Part shown: piece by piece, positions 1 through 6,320 of the stretch
How the letters are laid out: each line of letters starts with the position of its first letter
Position numbering within the stretch: position 1 is the first letter of the stretch
Origin: an uncultured Collinsella sp.
Lineage (GTDB): Bacteria; Actinomycetota; Coriobacteriia; Coriobacteriales; Coriobacteriaceae
NCBI GenBank assembly: GCA_902478995.1
Contig: CABSNF010000096.1
Span: 1-6,822, forward strand
Direction: 5' to 3'
Length of the DNA stretch: 6,822 nt
Made by a program: the position numbers and the translations under genes
The notes under the pieces: generated by a model
Database searches by the model: none
What the model saw: the letters and a program-made list of their open reading frames with translations, nothing else
Told to the model about the DNA's origin: nothing

Positions 1-525
1 TTTCATCTCGGTGGCAAATTGCGGTATAAACCGCAGCGCGATACCCATAATCATGCCGAGCTCGTGCGCCGGAAGCCCCACGCGCGCAAATGGTGTGAGC
101 AAACGCTCAAAACCTGCGGTGAGATCGAGCGTCGGCGTGGTGAGTGTAATGGCGCTCATGCCGGCCATCATCAGGGTCAGGCGGCACGCCGTAAACGTCG
201 CAGAACGCAGCGAGCCCTCGCTCACCTGCAAAAAGCCAAGCTGCCACAGGATGCGGCCACTCTGGTCGGAAAACAGGTTAAGCACCGCGACCACCACGAC
301 AATCGCCAGCAATGGCGCCATCGACGATAGAACCCGACGCAACGGCACCCGGGCCATGACATAGACCAGCACGACAAACATTGCGACCGGCACCAGCCCG
401 CCGAAGCCGCCAACGGTGAGCACGGTGATCAGAAATGCGAAACCTAGGAACAACTTAGTGCGCGGATCCAGGCGATGCAGCGCGCTATCCCCGGGATAGT
501 AGCTGCCAAATGAGAACGCCTCCAT
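1..525 (-). CDS. ecfT: EcfT, energy-coupling factor transporter transmembrane subunit (3' end outside window)
   Basis: This is the membrane scaffold that couples the two ECF ATPases to the vitamin-binding S component. Only the first 175 residues are in the window; the frame is open to base 1, and the family is usually around 260 aa. The protein begins MEAFSFGSYYPGDSALHRLD and continues DPRTKLFLGF, the typical EcfT/CbiQ opening. Hydrophobic segments lie at about 26-40, 43-59, 69-84 and 112-128. Residues 127-175 carry a family-like stretch (TPTLDLTAGFERLLTPFARV, then GIALRFIPQF) that leads towards the Ala-Arg-Gly coupling helices, which would lie beyond the edge. The start is well placed: AGGAGG at 533-538 is 7 nt upstream. 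The ATG shares one base with the preceding TGA (TGATG), which indicates translational coupling to the ATPase gene. Family assignment is confident. The missing C-terminus cannot be checked for intactness. Confidence 0.93.
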   Translation of the reverse strand, partial: MEAFSFGSYYPGDSALHRLDPRTKLFLGFAFLITVLTVGGFGGLVPVAMFVVLVYVMARVPLRRVLSSMAPLLAIVVVVAVLNLFSDQSGRILWQLGFLQVSEGSLRSATFTACRLTLMMAGMSAITLTTPTLDLTAGFERLLTPFARVGLPAHELGMIMGIALRFIPQFATEMK

Positions 526-2429
526 CAGCAGCCCTCCTCTCGCGTGGGCGCCTTGGAACCGGCCTGACGTGGGACCCTCAAAGGCCCGTCCGCGCAGCCC
601 AGCAGCAAGCCGGCCAGCTCGTCGGCCAGCGCCTCAACCGTATAAAGCTTGTCGCAGCGGAGCGGCACACCGGCCTGCGCGAGCGCCAGCGCCATACGCT
701 GGGCGGCAGGAACGCCCAGGCCGATCGACTTGAGCTCATCCGCGCGCGCAAAAACCTGCGCGGGCGTTCCCTCGGCAAACACGGCGCCCTCGTTCATCAC
801 AACGATACGGTCACAACAATTTGCCAGATCATCCATGCTGTGCGAAACCATGACAACGGTCAGGCCCTCGCGATGGAGTCGACCGATGAGCCCTAGGAAA
901 TCCCTGCGCGCAGCCGGATCGAGCCCTGCCATGGGCTCATCGAGTACTAGGACCTCGGGCTCCATAGCAAGCACGCCAGCAAACGCCGCACGCCGCTGCT
1001 GGCCGCCCGAAAGCTCAAAGGGGCTCTTGTCGCCTATCGCGGCAAGGTCGAGGCCCACGCGTGCGAGCGATGATGCGACACGGCGTGCGACCTCGTCTTG
1101 CGGCAGGCCAAGGTTGCGCGGGCCAAACGCCACGTCCTGCGCCACGGTCTCGGCAAATAGCTGGCGCTCGGGATACTGAAACACCACGCCGACCTTGGCC
1201 TTAACAGCGGCGGCGTCTTTCTTGTTTGATAGGTCGAGCCCCAGCGCGCAAACGCTTCCCTCCTGCGGACGAATCAACCCGTTGAGATGCTGAACCAGCG
1301 TCGATTTACCCGAGCCGGTATGACCCGCCAGTCCCAGAAACTCGCCACGACGCACCGTCAGCGTAACATCACGAAGCGCCCAGGGGCTGTTTGGATCGTT
1401 GCCCCAAAGGGCCTGTTTGCCCGATGCGCCCGCAGTGGCCGAGCGCTTGCGCCAGCGACGGCGCTCGCGGGCGCTCAGCGAGTAGCTATGCGAGAGATGC
1501 GAAATTTCGATAACGGGCTCCGACGCAGCTATCCCATCGGCTGCAGAGGATCCATTGTCAAGCACATGAGAATCGGATGCGGAAGGCCGCTCTGCGATGT
1601 CCGCCCCACTCCGCTCGGCATAAGCCTGTGCAATCTCGGCGACCATATCCGCCTCGCGCACCTGCGCGTAAACGGGCACGCCCTTCGCACGAAGCGACCT
1701 GCCCAGACGACACGACGCCGGCATATCCAGGTTGAGCTGCGCAAGCTCATCCGCCCGCGTCAAGATTTCCTCGGGCATACCGAGCATGGCAACGTGCCCC
1801 GCCCGAAATACCGCGACACGATCGGCCTCGGCGGCCTCCTCCATAAAGTGCGTAATCATCACGATGGTCATGCCGCGATCGTGCAACGCGCGGCAAGCCT
1901 TCATGAGGCCCTGACGTCCACGCGGATCGAGCATCGAGGAAGCCTCGTCCAATATGAGCACGCGCGGTTCCATGGCGAGCACGCCGGCAAGCGCCACGCG
2001 TTGCTTTTGGCCGCCCGAAAGCGCATGAGTCTCGTGGCGCTCAAAGCCCACCAGGCCCACGCCCTTCAGTGCCTCGCGTACGCGCTGCGCAATTTGCGCC
2101 GATGGCACGCCAAGGTTTTCGGGACCGAACGCAACGTCATCTTCGACAATCGTTGCTACCAGCTGATCATCGGGATTCTGGAATACCATGCCCGCGGTCG
2201 AACGAATGTCGTAGACCAGCTCGGGGTCGGACGCATCCATGCCGTTGATACGTACCGTGCCCGCATCGGGCTGCAGCAGCGCATTCAGATGCTTGGCAAA
2301 CGTCGACTTACCCGACCCATTGCCACCGAGGATGCAGAAAAACTCGCCATCCTCGATGTTCAGATCGATGCCGTCGAGCGCCGGCGTGACACCGTCATAG
2401 CTAAAGGAAACGCCCCGACACTCAATCAT
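525..2429 (-). CDS. ecfA: Fused ECF transporter ATPase (EcfA1-EcfA2, two ABC domains in one chain)
   Basis: This 634-aa cytoplasmic protein supplies both ATPases that power an energy-coupling factor vitamin transporter. Two complete ABC domains are visible. Domain 1 has Walker A GGNGSGKST (35-43), Q-loop FQNPDDQ (83-89), signature LSGGQKQR (137-144), Walker B VLILDEASSMLDP (157-169) and switch H194. Domain 2 has Walker A GHTGSGKST (369-377), Q-loop FQYPERQLF (417-425), signature LSGGQQRR (473-480), Walker B VLVLDEPMAGLDP (493-505) and switch H530. The DEASSMLDP form is EcfA1-like and the DEPMAGLDP form EcfA2-like, so the order is A1 then A2. About 65 residues (240-305) link them. A basic insertion (RERRRWRKR, 321-329) follows the domain 2 A-loop region (HSYS). 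In most organisms these are two genes; here the frame is continuous with no stop. The start overlaps the ribU stop (ATGA) and the stop overlaps the ecfT start. Both active sites look intact. Confidence 0.95.
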   Translation of the reverse strand: MIECRGVSFSYDGVTPALDGIDLNIEDGEFFCILGGNGSGKSTFAKHLNALLQPDAGTVRINGMDASDPELVYDIRSTAGMVFQNPDDQLVATIVEDDVAFGPENLGVPSAQIAQRVREALKGVGLVGFERHETHALSGGQKQRVALAGVLAMEPRVLILDEASSMLDPRGRQGLMKACRALHDRGMTIVMITHFMEEAAEADRVAVFRAGHVAMLGMPEEILTRADELAQLNLDMPASCRLGRSLRAKGVPVYAQVREADMVAEIAQAYAERSGADIAERPSASDSHVLDNGSSAADGIAASEPVIEISHLSHSYSLSARERRRWRKRSATAGASGKQALWGNDPNSPWALRDVTLTVRRGEFLGLAGHTGSGKSTLVQHLNGLIRPQEGSVCALGLDLSNKKDAAAVKAKVGVVFQYPERQLFAETVAQDVAFGPRNLGLPQDEVARRVASSLARVGLDLAAIGDKSPFELSGGQQRRAAFAGVLAMEPEVLVLDEPMAGLDPAARRDFLGLIGRLHREGLTVVMVSHSMDDLANCCDRIVVMNEGAVFAEGTPAQVFARADELKSIGLGVPAAQRMALALAQAGVPLRCDKLYTVEALADELAGLLLGCADGPLRVPRQAGSKAPTREEGC

Positions 2430-3016
2430 GCGCGGCCTTTGACCTGGTCCTTTTTAGGCGTGATGAGGTTGGAGACCGCCTTGTACACTGCAAGTGTCAA
2501 CACCGAGTTAAGCACGGTCTTGATAAGGTTGAACGGCAGCACGGCAGGAATCATGAGCGGGGCGATCACATCGACCGAGCCATACCAGAACCATACGCCA
2601 ATGGTAAGGTTTGCGACCATAGACAACGCCGTAGCGGCAATAACGCCGAGCACCAGGCCAATCACAGCACCCTTATAGGTATGCATCTTCTGGTAGACGA
2701 TAGCCGCGGGCAGAATGTAGCCCAGCGTGGCAACCAGGTTCATAAGCGCGCCGACCCAGTCACCCGTGGTGAGCGCATGGATAACGATCGCCATGGCGGC
2801 AACGGCAGTGCCGGCACCAGGGCCGTACGCAAACCCGCACACCATCGCCGGCACCAGCGACGGGTCGTAGGTCAAAAACGGCGCCGAAGGAAGGATGGGC
2901 AGCTGCACGTACATAAACAGGGCACCCAAGGCGCACATCAACGCCATGGTAACGAGCTGTTTGGTGCTCCACCTATTCGTGTTCTCAAAATGGATATGCT
3001 GCGACTGTTCAGACAT
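2426..3016 (-). CDS. ribU: RibU-type riboflavin ECF transporter S component
   Basis: This is an integral membrane, substrate-binding subunit of an ECF transporter, predicted to bind riboflavin and hand it across with the EcfA/EcfT module encoded next. The protein has 196 residues with about six hydrophobic segments (roughly 19-40, 54-72, 70-84, 90-108, 115-140, 155-182). An AxxxA motif (A25-A29) in helix 1 matches the known S-component contact with EcfT. FLTYDPS (47-53) followed by GFAYGPGAG (61-69) and a C-terminal PFNLIKT (161-167) are RibU-like. The start at 3016 is preferred over an in-frame ATG at 3037, because AGGTGA (3021-3026) is well spaced from it. The 3037 ATG lies inside the conserved GGAUGAAAGA end of the riboswitch. 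The FMN riboswitch upstream is independent evidence for riboflavin as substrate. The stop overlaps the ATPase start by 4 nt (ATGA). Confidence 0.93.
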   Translation of the reverse strand: MSEQSQHIHFENTNRWSTKQLVTMALMCALGALFMYVQLPILPSAPFLTYDPSLVPAMVCGFAYGPGAGTAVAAMAIVIHALTTGDWVGALMNLVATLGYILPAAIVYQKMHTYKGAVIGLVLGVIAATALSMVANLTIGVWFWYGSVDVIAPLMIPAVLPFNLIKTVLNSVLTLAVYKAVSNLITPKKDQVKGRA

Positions 3017-3020
3017 AAGA

Positions 3021-3026
3021 TCACCT
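3021..3026 (-). promoter_or_regulatory. ribU Shine-Dalgarno, touching riboswitch P1
   Basis: The transcript reads AGGUGA, then four bases (UCUU), then the AUG at 3016. This site decides the ribU start in favour of 3016 over 3037. Its first two bases can pair in the outer end of riboswitch helix P1, so FMN-stabilised P1 could mask it. Confidence 0.8.
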
Positions 3027-3213
3027 GCCTCTTTCATCCGGACTCTAACCGTTGGTACTGGGATCTCACCAGTTCAGCCGGCATGCGAACCAACGCACAC
3101 ACGGGTCGCGGACTCATCGGCTCGACGCAGGTCCTCGCCTGCGCCACGGCACCCCTTTGGCGCCGCCCAATTTACCGCCAGTGGGGAATTCCACCCCGCC
3201 CTGAAACAGCAAG
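3025..3213 (-). promoter_or_regulatory. FMN riboswitch (RFN element) controlling the riboflavin transporter operon
   Basis: The minus-strand RNA carries the conserved RFN blocks in order. UUUCAGGGCGGGGUGGAAUU is followed by CCCCACUGGCGGUAAA, then GAGUCCGCGACCCGUG, a GGCUGAACUGGUGAGAUCCC block, and a closing CCAACGGUUAGAGUCCGGAU plus GAAAGA. The CGG...CCG pair in the closing block replaces the frequent CAG...CUG while keeping pairing, as expected of a functional RNA. P1 can form between CUUGCUGUUUC (3213-3203) and GAAAGAGGCAG (3035-3025) with 8 of 11 pairs. The variable P3 arm is extended by a GCGCAGG/CCUGCGU hairpin. RFN elements bind FMN and shut down riboflavin genes. No U-tract terminator lies between the aptamer and ribU, and P1 reaches the Shine-Dalgarno, so translational repression is the likelier mechanism (inference). 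It should turn off uptake when FMN is plentiful. Confidence 0.95.
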
Positions 3214-3217
3214 GAAA

Positions 3218-3245
3218 AGTGTAGCACGAGCGGATATTCGTGCAA
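3218..3245 (-). promoter_or_regulatory. Sigma70-type promoter with extended -10 for the ribU operon
   Basis: The minus strand shows TTGCAC (3245-3240), a 16-bp spacer and TACACT (3223-3218). A TG one base before the -10 (TGCTACACT) makes it an extended -10. Transcription would start near 3211, at the very beginning of riboswitch helix P1, which fits an RNA leader consisting almost solely of the aptamer. Confidence 0.65.
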
Positions 3246-3259
3246 GTATGCCGAGGGTA

Positions 3260-3287
3260 ATTTGTGGCGGGGAAATGCCCCACAAAT
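3260..3287. repeat. Perfect 8-bp inverted repeat upstream of the ribU promoter
   Basis: ATTTGTGG (3260-3267) and CCACAAAT (3280-3287) are exact inverted copies separated by 12 bases that can add two or three G-C pairs. There is no T-run on either strand, so it is not a usual terminator. It lies 14 bp beyond the -35 box of the ribU promoter and could be a protein-binding site. No regulator is recognised. Confidence 0.4.
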
Positions 3288-3592
3288 ACGCCCGGGATAG
3301 AGCAGCGTAACAACGATGCTGCAGCACGCTAACGACTGATCGCAGGCAAGTACGAAAGATCAAGAAGGGCAGTCAACACAGAATTCCCCGAAGTGCAAAG
3401 GGCGCGATTCCACAATCTAACCCGAATTCCACCACAAATTGCTAAGTCAATGGATGTAGACTCAAGCCAGACAGAGAAATTAGGTTTTCCGCCATCTCCC
3501 TGTCCTCCGTTTTTTGAAGACCTCCGACAGTGGCTCCAATCTTTAGCCGGAGTACCACAGCTCGGGGGTCAATTCATGTAGCAGGAGTTATC
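3288..3592. other. Divergent intergenic region with no recognised gene
   Basis: This is about 300 bases between the ribU promoter region and the NYN gene. It is more A+T-rich than the flanking operons. The only open frame (3393-3581, 62 codons) has no ribosome binding site and no recognisable protein character. I could not find a convincing -35/-10 pair for the plus-strand gene; the best TTGAAG near 3517 lacks a good -10. The NYN ribosome binding site lies at the right-hand end. Confidence 0.5.
3583..3587 (+). promoter_or_regulatory. Shine-Dalgarno deciding the NYN gene start
   Basis: AGGAG lies 5 nt before the ATG at 3593. The alternative in-frame ATG at 3530 has no such site and would add 21 residues unlike the family N-terminus, so 3593 is taken as the start. 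Confidence 0.8.
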
Positions 3593-4288
3593 ATGACAAG
3601 AACCGCTGTTCTAATCGATGGAAATTTCTTCCTGAAACGAGCGCGCAGGCTATGGGGAGACACTTCACCCGAAAAGCGCGCATCGGAATGTCATGCCTAT
3701 GCCCTGCGACACATATCCGCTAAACGAAAGATGACGCTAGAATACGGCGACCGCTCCCTATACAGAATCTTCTTCTACAACTGTCCACCACTGGAAAAGG
3801 GCACTTTTAAGCAGCCCTGGGACGAACACAATACCGTGTTCAGCCGGAAACATCCCTCCAATGTATGGATGTCTGATTTCCACGCAGCCCTCGGAGAGAA
3901 GAGGAAAGTAGCGATGCGCATGGGCGAACTACGCTCAGCGAACGCGCATTACAACCTGAAACAAGAATCGCTCAAGAAGCTGCTCAAGGGTGAGTTGACA
4001 ACAACCGACCTCGGGCAGGAAGATTTCACCCTCGTTGGGTTAAAGCAATCCGGTGTTGACATGAGGATCGGACTCGATGTCGCCTCGCTCGCCCATGGGA
4101 GAACTGTTGATCAAATCGTCCTCATAGCTGGCGACACAGACTTCATCCCAGTCGCAAAAACGGCCAGAAGGGCAGGACTCGATTTCCTAATCGATCCGAT
4201 GGGCCACCATCTGCCTAGCGAGCTCGTTCTTCAATCTGATGGCATCGAAGATATATCGAATGAGTTCGATCCTGCCAAAGTCAGATAG
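3593..4288 (+). CDS. Stand-alone NYN (PIN-like, LabA/DUF88-type) putative ribonuclease
   Basis: This 231-aa protein fits the NYN family of PIN-like, metal-dependent putative RNases; its target is unknown. It begins MTRTAVLIDGNFFL, giving the first acidic residue (D9) and N11. A middle segment has RIFFYNCPP (58-66). KQSGVDMRIGLDVASLAHGR (151-170) supplies D156 and D162. VDQIVLIAGDTDFIPVAKTA (172-191) supplies the D181/D183 pair. GLDFLIDPMG (195-204) completes the fold. All expected acidic positions are present, so it should be active. No toxin or antitoxin partner, membrane segment or extra domain is seen. It stands alone between two minus-strand operons, converging on groEL. Codons AGA, AGG, ATA and CTA, rare in the neighbours, recur throughout, and the gene is more A+T-rich, suggesting acquisition by transfer. 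Biological role is unknown; RNA turnover or defence are possibilities only. Confidence 0.88.
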   Translation: MTRTAVLIDGNFFLKRARRLWGDTSPEKRASECHAYALRHISAKRKMTLEYGDRSLYRIFFYNCPPLEKGTFKQPWDEHNTVFSRKHPSNVWMSDFHAALGEKRKVAMRMGELRSANAHYNLKQESLKKLLKGELTTTDLGQEDFTLVGLKQSGVDMRIGLDVASLAHGRTVDQIVLIAGDTDFIPVAKTARRAGLDFLIDPMGHHLPSELVLQSDGIEDISNEFDPAKVR

Positions 4289-4293
4289 CAAGT

Positions 4294-4321
4294 AAGGGAC
4301 CGTCCCGCGGGACGGTCCCTT
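4294..4321. terminator. Perfect 28-bp nested palindrome after the NYN gene, possible terminator
   Basis: The sequence is AAGGGACCGTCCC, GC, GGGACGGTCCCTT, identical to its own reverse complement. Each half is itself a GGGAC/GTCCC mini-palindrome, so it can form one long hairpin or two small ones. It begins 6 nt after the NYN stop. The following T-run is short (CCCTTTCAT), so termination on the plus strand is plausible but not textbook. A dispersed repeat or protein site is the alternative. Confidence 0.6.
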
Positions 4322-4459
4322 TCATAAACCTCGAGCAAGCCGTGTACCCAAGAACTTGCAAGACGCGAGTCGAGACGAGCCCGCCACTCAATAGAGCAGA
4401 CAGTCGATTAAAGTCGAACAAATGAGAGATCCCGAAATAGCTGCACAATGATTCAGCAC
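4322..4459. other. Intergenic spacer, nothing recognised
   Basis: This stretch lies between the nested palindrome and the groEL terminator. It contains no RNA gene, promoter or credible coding frame. A 68-codon minus-strand frame crosses it and runs through both hairpins, which argues against it being a gene. Confidence 0.5.
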
Positions 4460-4506
4460 AAAAAGGACCCCTTGTCCGCGACTCCAAAGGAGCAGGACAA
4501 GGGGTC
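4460..4506 (-). terminator. Rho-independent terminator of the groES-groEL operon
   Basis: On the minus strand a 12-bp perfect stem, GACCCCTTGTCC with GGACAAGGGGTC (arms 4495-4506 and 4466-4477), is followed by CCTTTTTG. The 17-base loop holds a smaller CTCC/GGAG stem (4482-4492). It lies 80 bases past the groEL stop. The plus-strand side lacks a T-run, so it acts in the groEL direction. Confidence 0.92.
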
Positions 4507-4586
4507 TCAATCTAACCGAGGACGTTCCGGAGAGAAACCCCGTCATGCCCCCGGATCCCCGGTGGGAGTTCTAGACCTTGTCGGCC

Positions 4587-6224
4587 TTAGTACATACCGC
4601 CGCCCTGCTGACCAGCGGTAGCAGCAGCGATGGCATCCTCAAGCTGAGTGTTCTTGGGCACATCGGAGACAGTAGCCTCGGTGATGAGGATCAGGCTGGC
4701 GACAGAAGCAGCGTTCTGCAGGGTGACGCGGCTGACCTTGACGGGGTCGAGGACGCCCATCTCAATCATGTCGCCCCACTCGCCGTTGGCAGAGTTGAGA
4801 CCCTGGCCGGCGGGCAGCTCGGCAACCTTGTCGACCACGACAGCGCCCTCAAAGCCAGCGTTCTTGGCGATGGTAGCGACCGGAGCGGTCAGAGCCTTCT
4901 TGACGATATCGACGCCGATCTTCTCCTCGGGGTCGTCGATCTCAACAGCGTCGAGCGCAGGAGCAGCGTCCATGAAGGCGACGCCGCCGCCGGCGACGAT
5001 GCCTTCCTCGACAGCAGCGCGGGTAGCCTGCAGGGCGTCCTCAACGCGATGCTTGATCTCCTTGAGCTCGGACTCGGTAGCAGCGCCGACCTTGATGACG
5101 GCAACGCCACCGGAGAGCTTGGCCAGGCGCTCCTGGAGCTTCTCGCGGTCGAAGTCAGAGGTGGTGTTCTCCATCTCGCCCTTGATCTGAGCGATACGGG
5201 CGTCGATGGCCTCCTTGGAGCCAGCGCCGCCGACGACGACGGTGTTGTCCTTGGAGATGGTGACGGACTTAGCGGTACCGAGCATATCGGCGGTGATGTC
5301 AGCGACCTTCACGCCCAGCTCGTCCAGGGCAGCCTGGCCACCGGTGAGGACGGCGATGTCCTCGAGGATGCGCTTGCGGCGATCGCCGTAGCCCGGGGCC
5401 TTGACGGCGCAGACGTTGAGGGCGCCGCGGATCTTGTTGAGGACGAGGGTGGGCAGGGCCTCGCCGTCGATGTCCTCAGCGATGATGAGCAGGCCACGGC
5501 CGGCGCGCTGGACAGCCTCGAGAACGGGCATGATGTCCTGGACGCTGGAGATCTTCTGGTCGGTGATGAGGATGTACGGATCCTTCATCACGGCCTCCAT
5601 GCGGTCGTTGTCCGTGACGAAGTAAGCGGAGACATAGCCCTTGTCGAACTGCATGCCCTCGACGGTGTCGATGGTGATATCGAACGTCTGGGAATCCTCG
5701 ACGGTGATGACGCCGTCCTTGCCCACGACCTCCATGGCCTCGGCGATCTTCTCGCCGACCTCGGGGTCACCGGCGGAGATGGTACCGACGGAAGCGATCT
5801 GCTCCTTGGTCTCGACCGGCTTGGCCTGCTTCTTCATCTCAGCGACGGCGGCGTTGACGGCCTTGTCGATGCCGCGACGGATGGCCAGCGGGTTGGCGCC
5901 AGCGGCGACGTTGCGCAGACCGTCGTTGACGATGGCCTGAGCGAGCAGGGTTGCGGTGGTGGTGCCGTCACCCACAGTGTCGTTGGTCTTGGTGGCGACC
6001 TCCTTCACCAGCTGGGCACCCATGTTCTCGATGTTGTCCTCGAGCTCGATCTCCTTGGCGACGGAAACGCCGTCGTTGGTGATGGTCGGAGCACCGAACG
6101 TGCGCTGCAGAGCGACATAGCGGCCCTTGGGGCCCATGGTGACGGTAACGGCGTCGGCCAGAGTGTTGACACCCTTGGCGAGCTTAGCGCGGGCATCGGT
6201 GTTGAACGTAATGTTCTTTGCCAT
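4587..6224 (-). CDS. groEL: GroEL (Hsp60) chaperonin
   Basis: This is the ATP-driven folding chamber of the cytoplasm, a tetradecamer capped by GroES. The 545-aa length is normal. ATP-site features are present: MGPKG (30-34), NDGV (50-53), GDGTTTAT (85-92, catalytic D86), the second catalytic D396 in KHRVEDAL, AGGGVAF (411-417), N477 and D493. The apical domain spans about 190-370. The short tail ends QQGGGMY, a reduced GGM-type tail. The start is preceded by GGAGG (6235-6239) with a 10-nt gap. It lies 96 bp after groES in the same direction and ends at a strong terminator. An oddity is residues 36-42 (YVALQRT, just after GPKGR), where the family is usually close to NVVL(D/E)K. This lies in the equatorial hairpin that contacts the neighbouring subunit; the flanking FGAPTIT is normal. 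Codon choice is strongly biased, as in highly expressed genes. Confidence 0.99.
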   Translation of the reverse strand: MAKNITFNTDARAKLAKGVNTLADAVTVTMGPKGRYVALQRTFGAPTITNDGVSVAKEIELEDNIENMGAQLVKEVATKTNDTVGDGTTTATLLAQAIVNDGLRNVAAGANPLAIRRGIDKAVNAAVAEMKKQAKPVETKEQIASVGTISAGDPEVGEKIAEAMEVVGKDGVITVEDSQTFDITIDTVEGMQFDKGYVSAYFVTDNDRMEAVMKDPYILITDQKISSVQDIMPVLEAVQRAGRGLLIIAEDIDGEALPTLVLNKIRGALNVCAVKAPGYGDRRKRILEDIAVLTGGQAALDELGVKVADITADMLGTAKSVTISKDNTVVVGGAGSKEAIDARIAQIKGEMENTTSDFDREKLQERLAKLSGGVAVIKVGAATESELKEIKHRVEDALQATRAAVEEGIVAGGGVAFMDAAPALDAVEIDDPEEKIGVDIVKKALTAPVATIAKNAGFEGAVVVDKVAELPAGQGLNSANGEWGDMIEMGVLDPVKVSRVTLQNAASVASLILITEATVSDVPKNTQLEDAIAAATAGQQGGGMY

Positions 6225-6255
6225 AGTGGGTAATCCTCCAAAAGAAATGTGACTC

Positions 6256-6289
6256 GCGTCGCCGCTTCCGAGTCCTATGCGGCGGGCGC
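6256..6289 (-). other. GC hairpin in the groES-groEL intergenic spacer
   Basis: CGCCGC (6260-6265) and GCGGCG (6279-6284) are perfect inverted arms, extended by GCG/CGC beyond a small mismatch. No T-run follows, so it is not a terminator. It could tune the GroES:GroEL ratio or protect or process the mRNA (inference). The groEL Shine-Dalgarno lies about 17 bases downstream. Confidence 0.4.
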
Positions 6290-6320
6290 GCTCAAAGACG
6301 AATCAGAGATTCTGACGAGA

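Noticed and set aside
1287..2678. 463-codon plus-strand frame opposite the ATPase gene and ribU
   Set aside because: It lies antisense to clearly recognisable ABC ATPase domains, crosses two real gene boundaries and has no recognisable protein features.
3017..3037. In-frame ATG at 3037 as the ribU start
   Set aside because: That ATG belongs to the conserved end of the FMN aptamer; the Shine-Dalgarno at 3021-3026 points to 3016.
3393..3581. 62-codon plus-strand frame before the NYN gene
   Set aside because: No ribosome binding site, no recognisable motif, and composition consistent with chance in an A+T-richer spacer.
4281..4487. 68-codon minus-strand frame after groEL
   Set aside because: It runs through the groEL terminator stem and the 28-bp palindrome and has no protein-family signal.
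4578..6233. 551-codon open frame antisense to groEL
   Set aside because: It is a by-product of strong GC codon bias in groEL. Its translation is low-complexity (rich in D, G, L, V), has no family character, and spans exactly the groEL gene, whose identity is certain.
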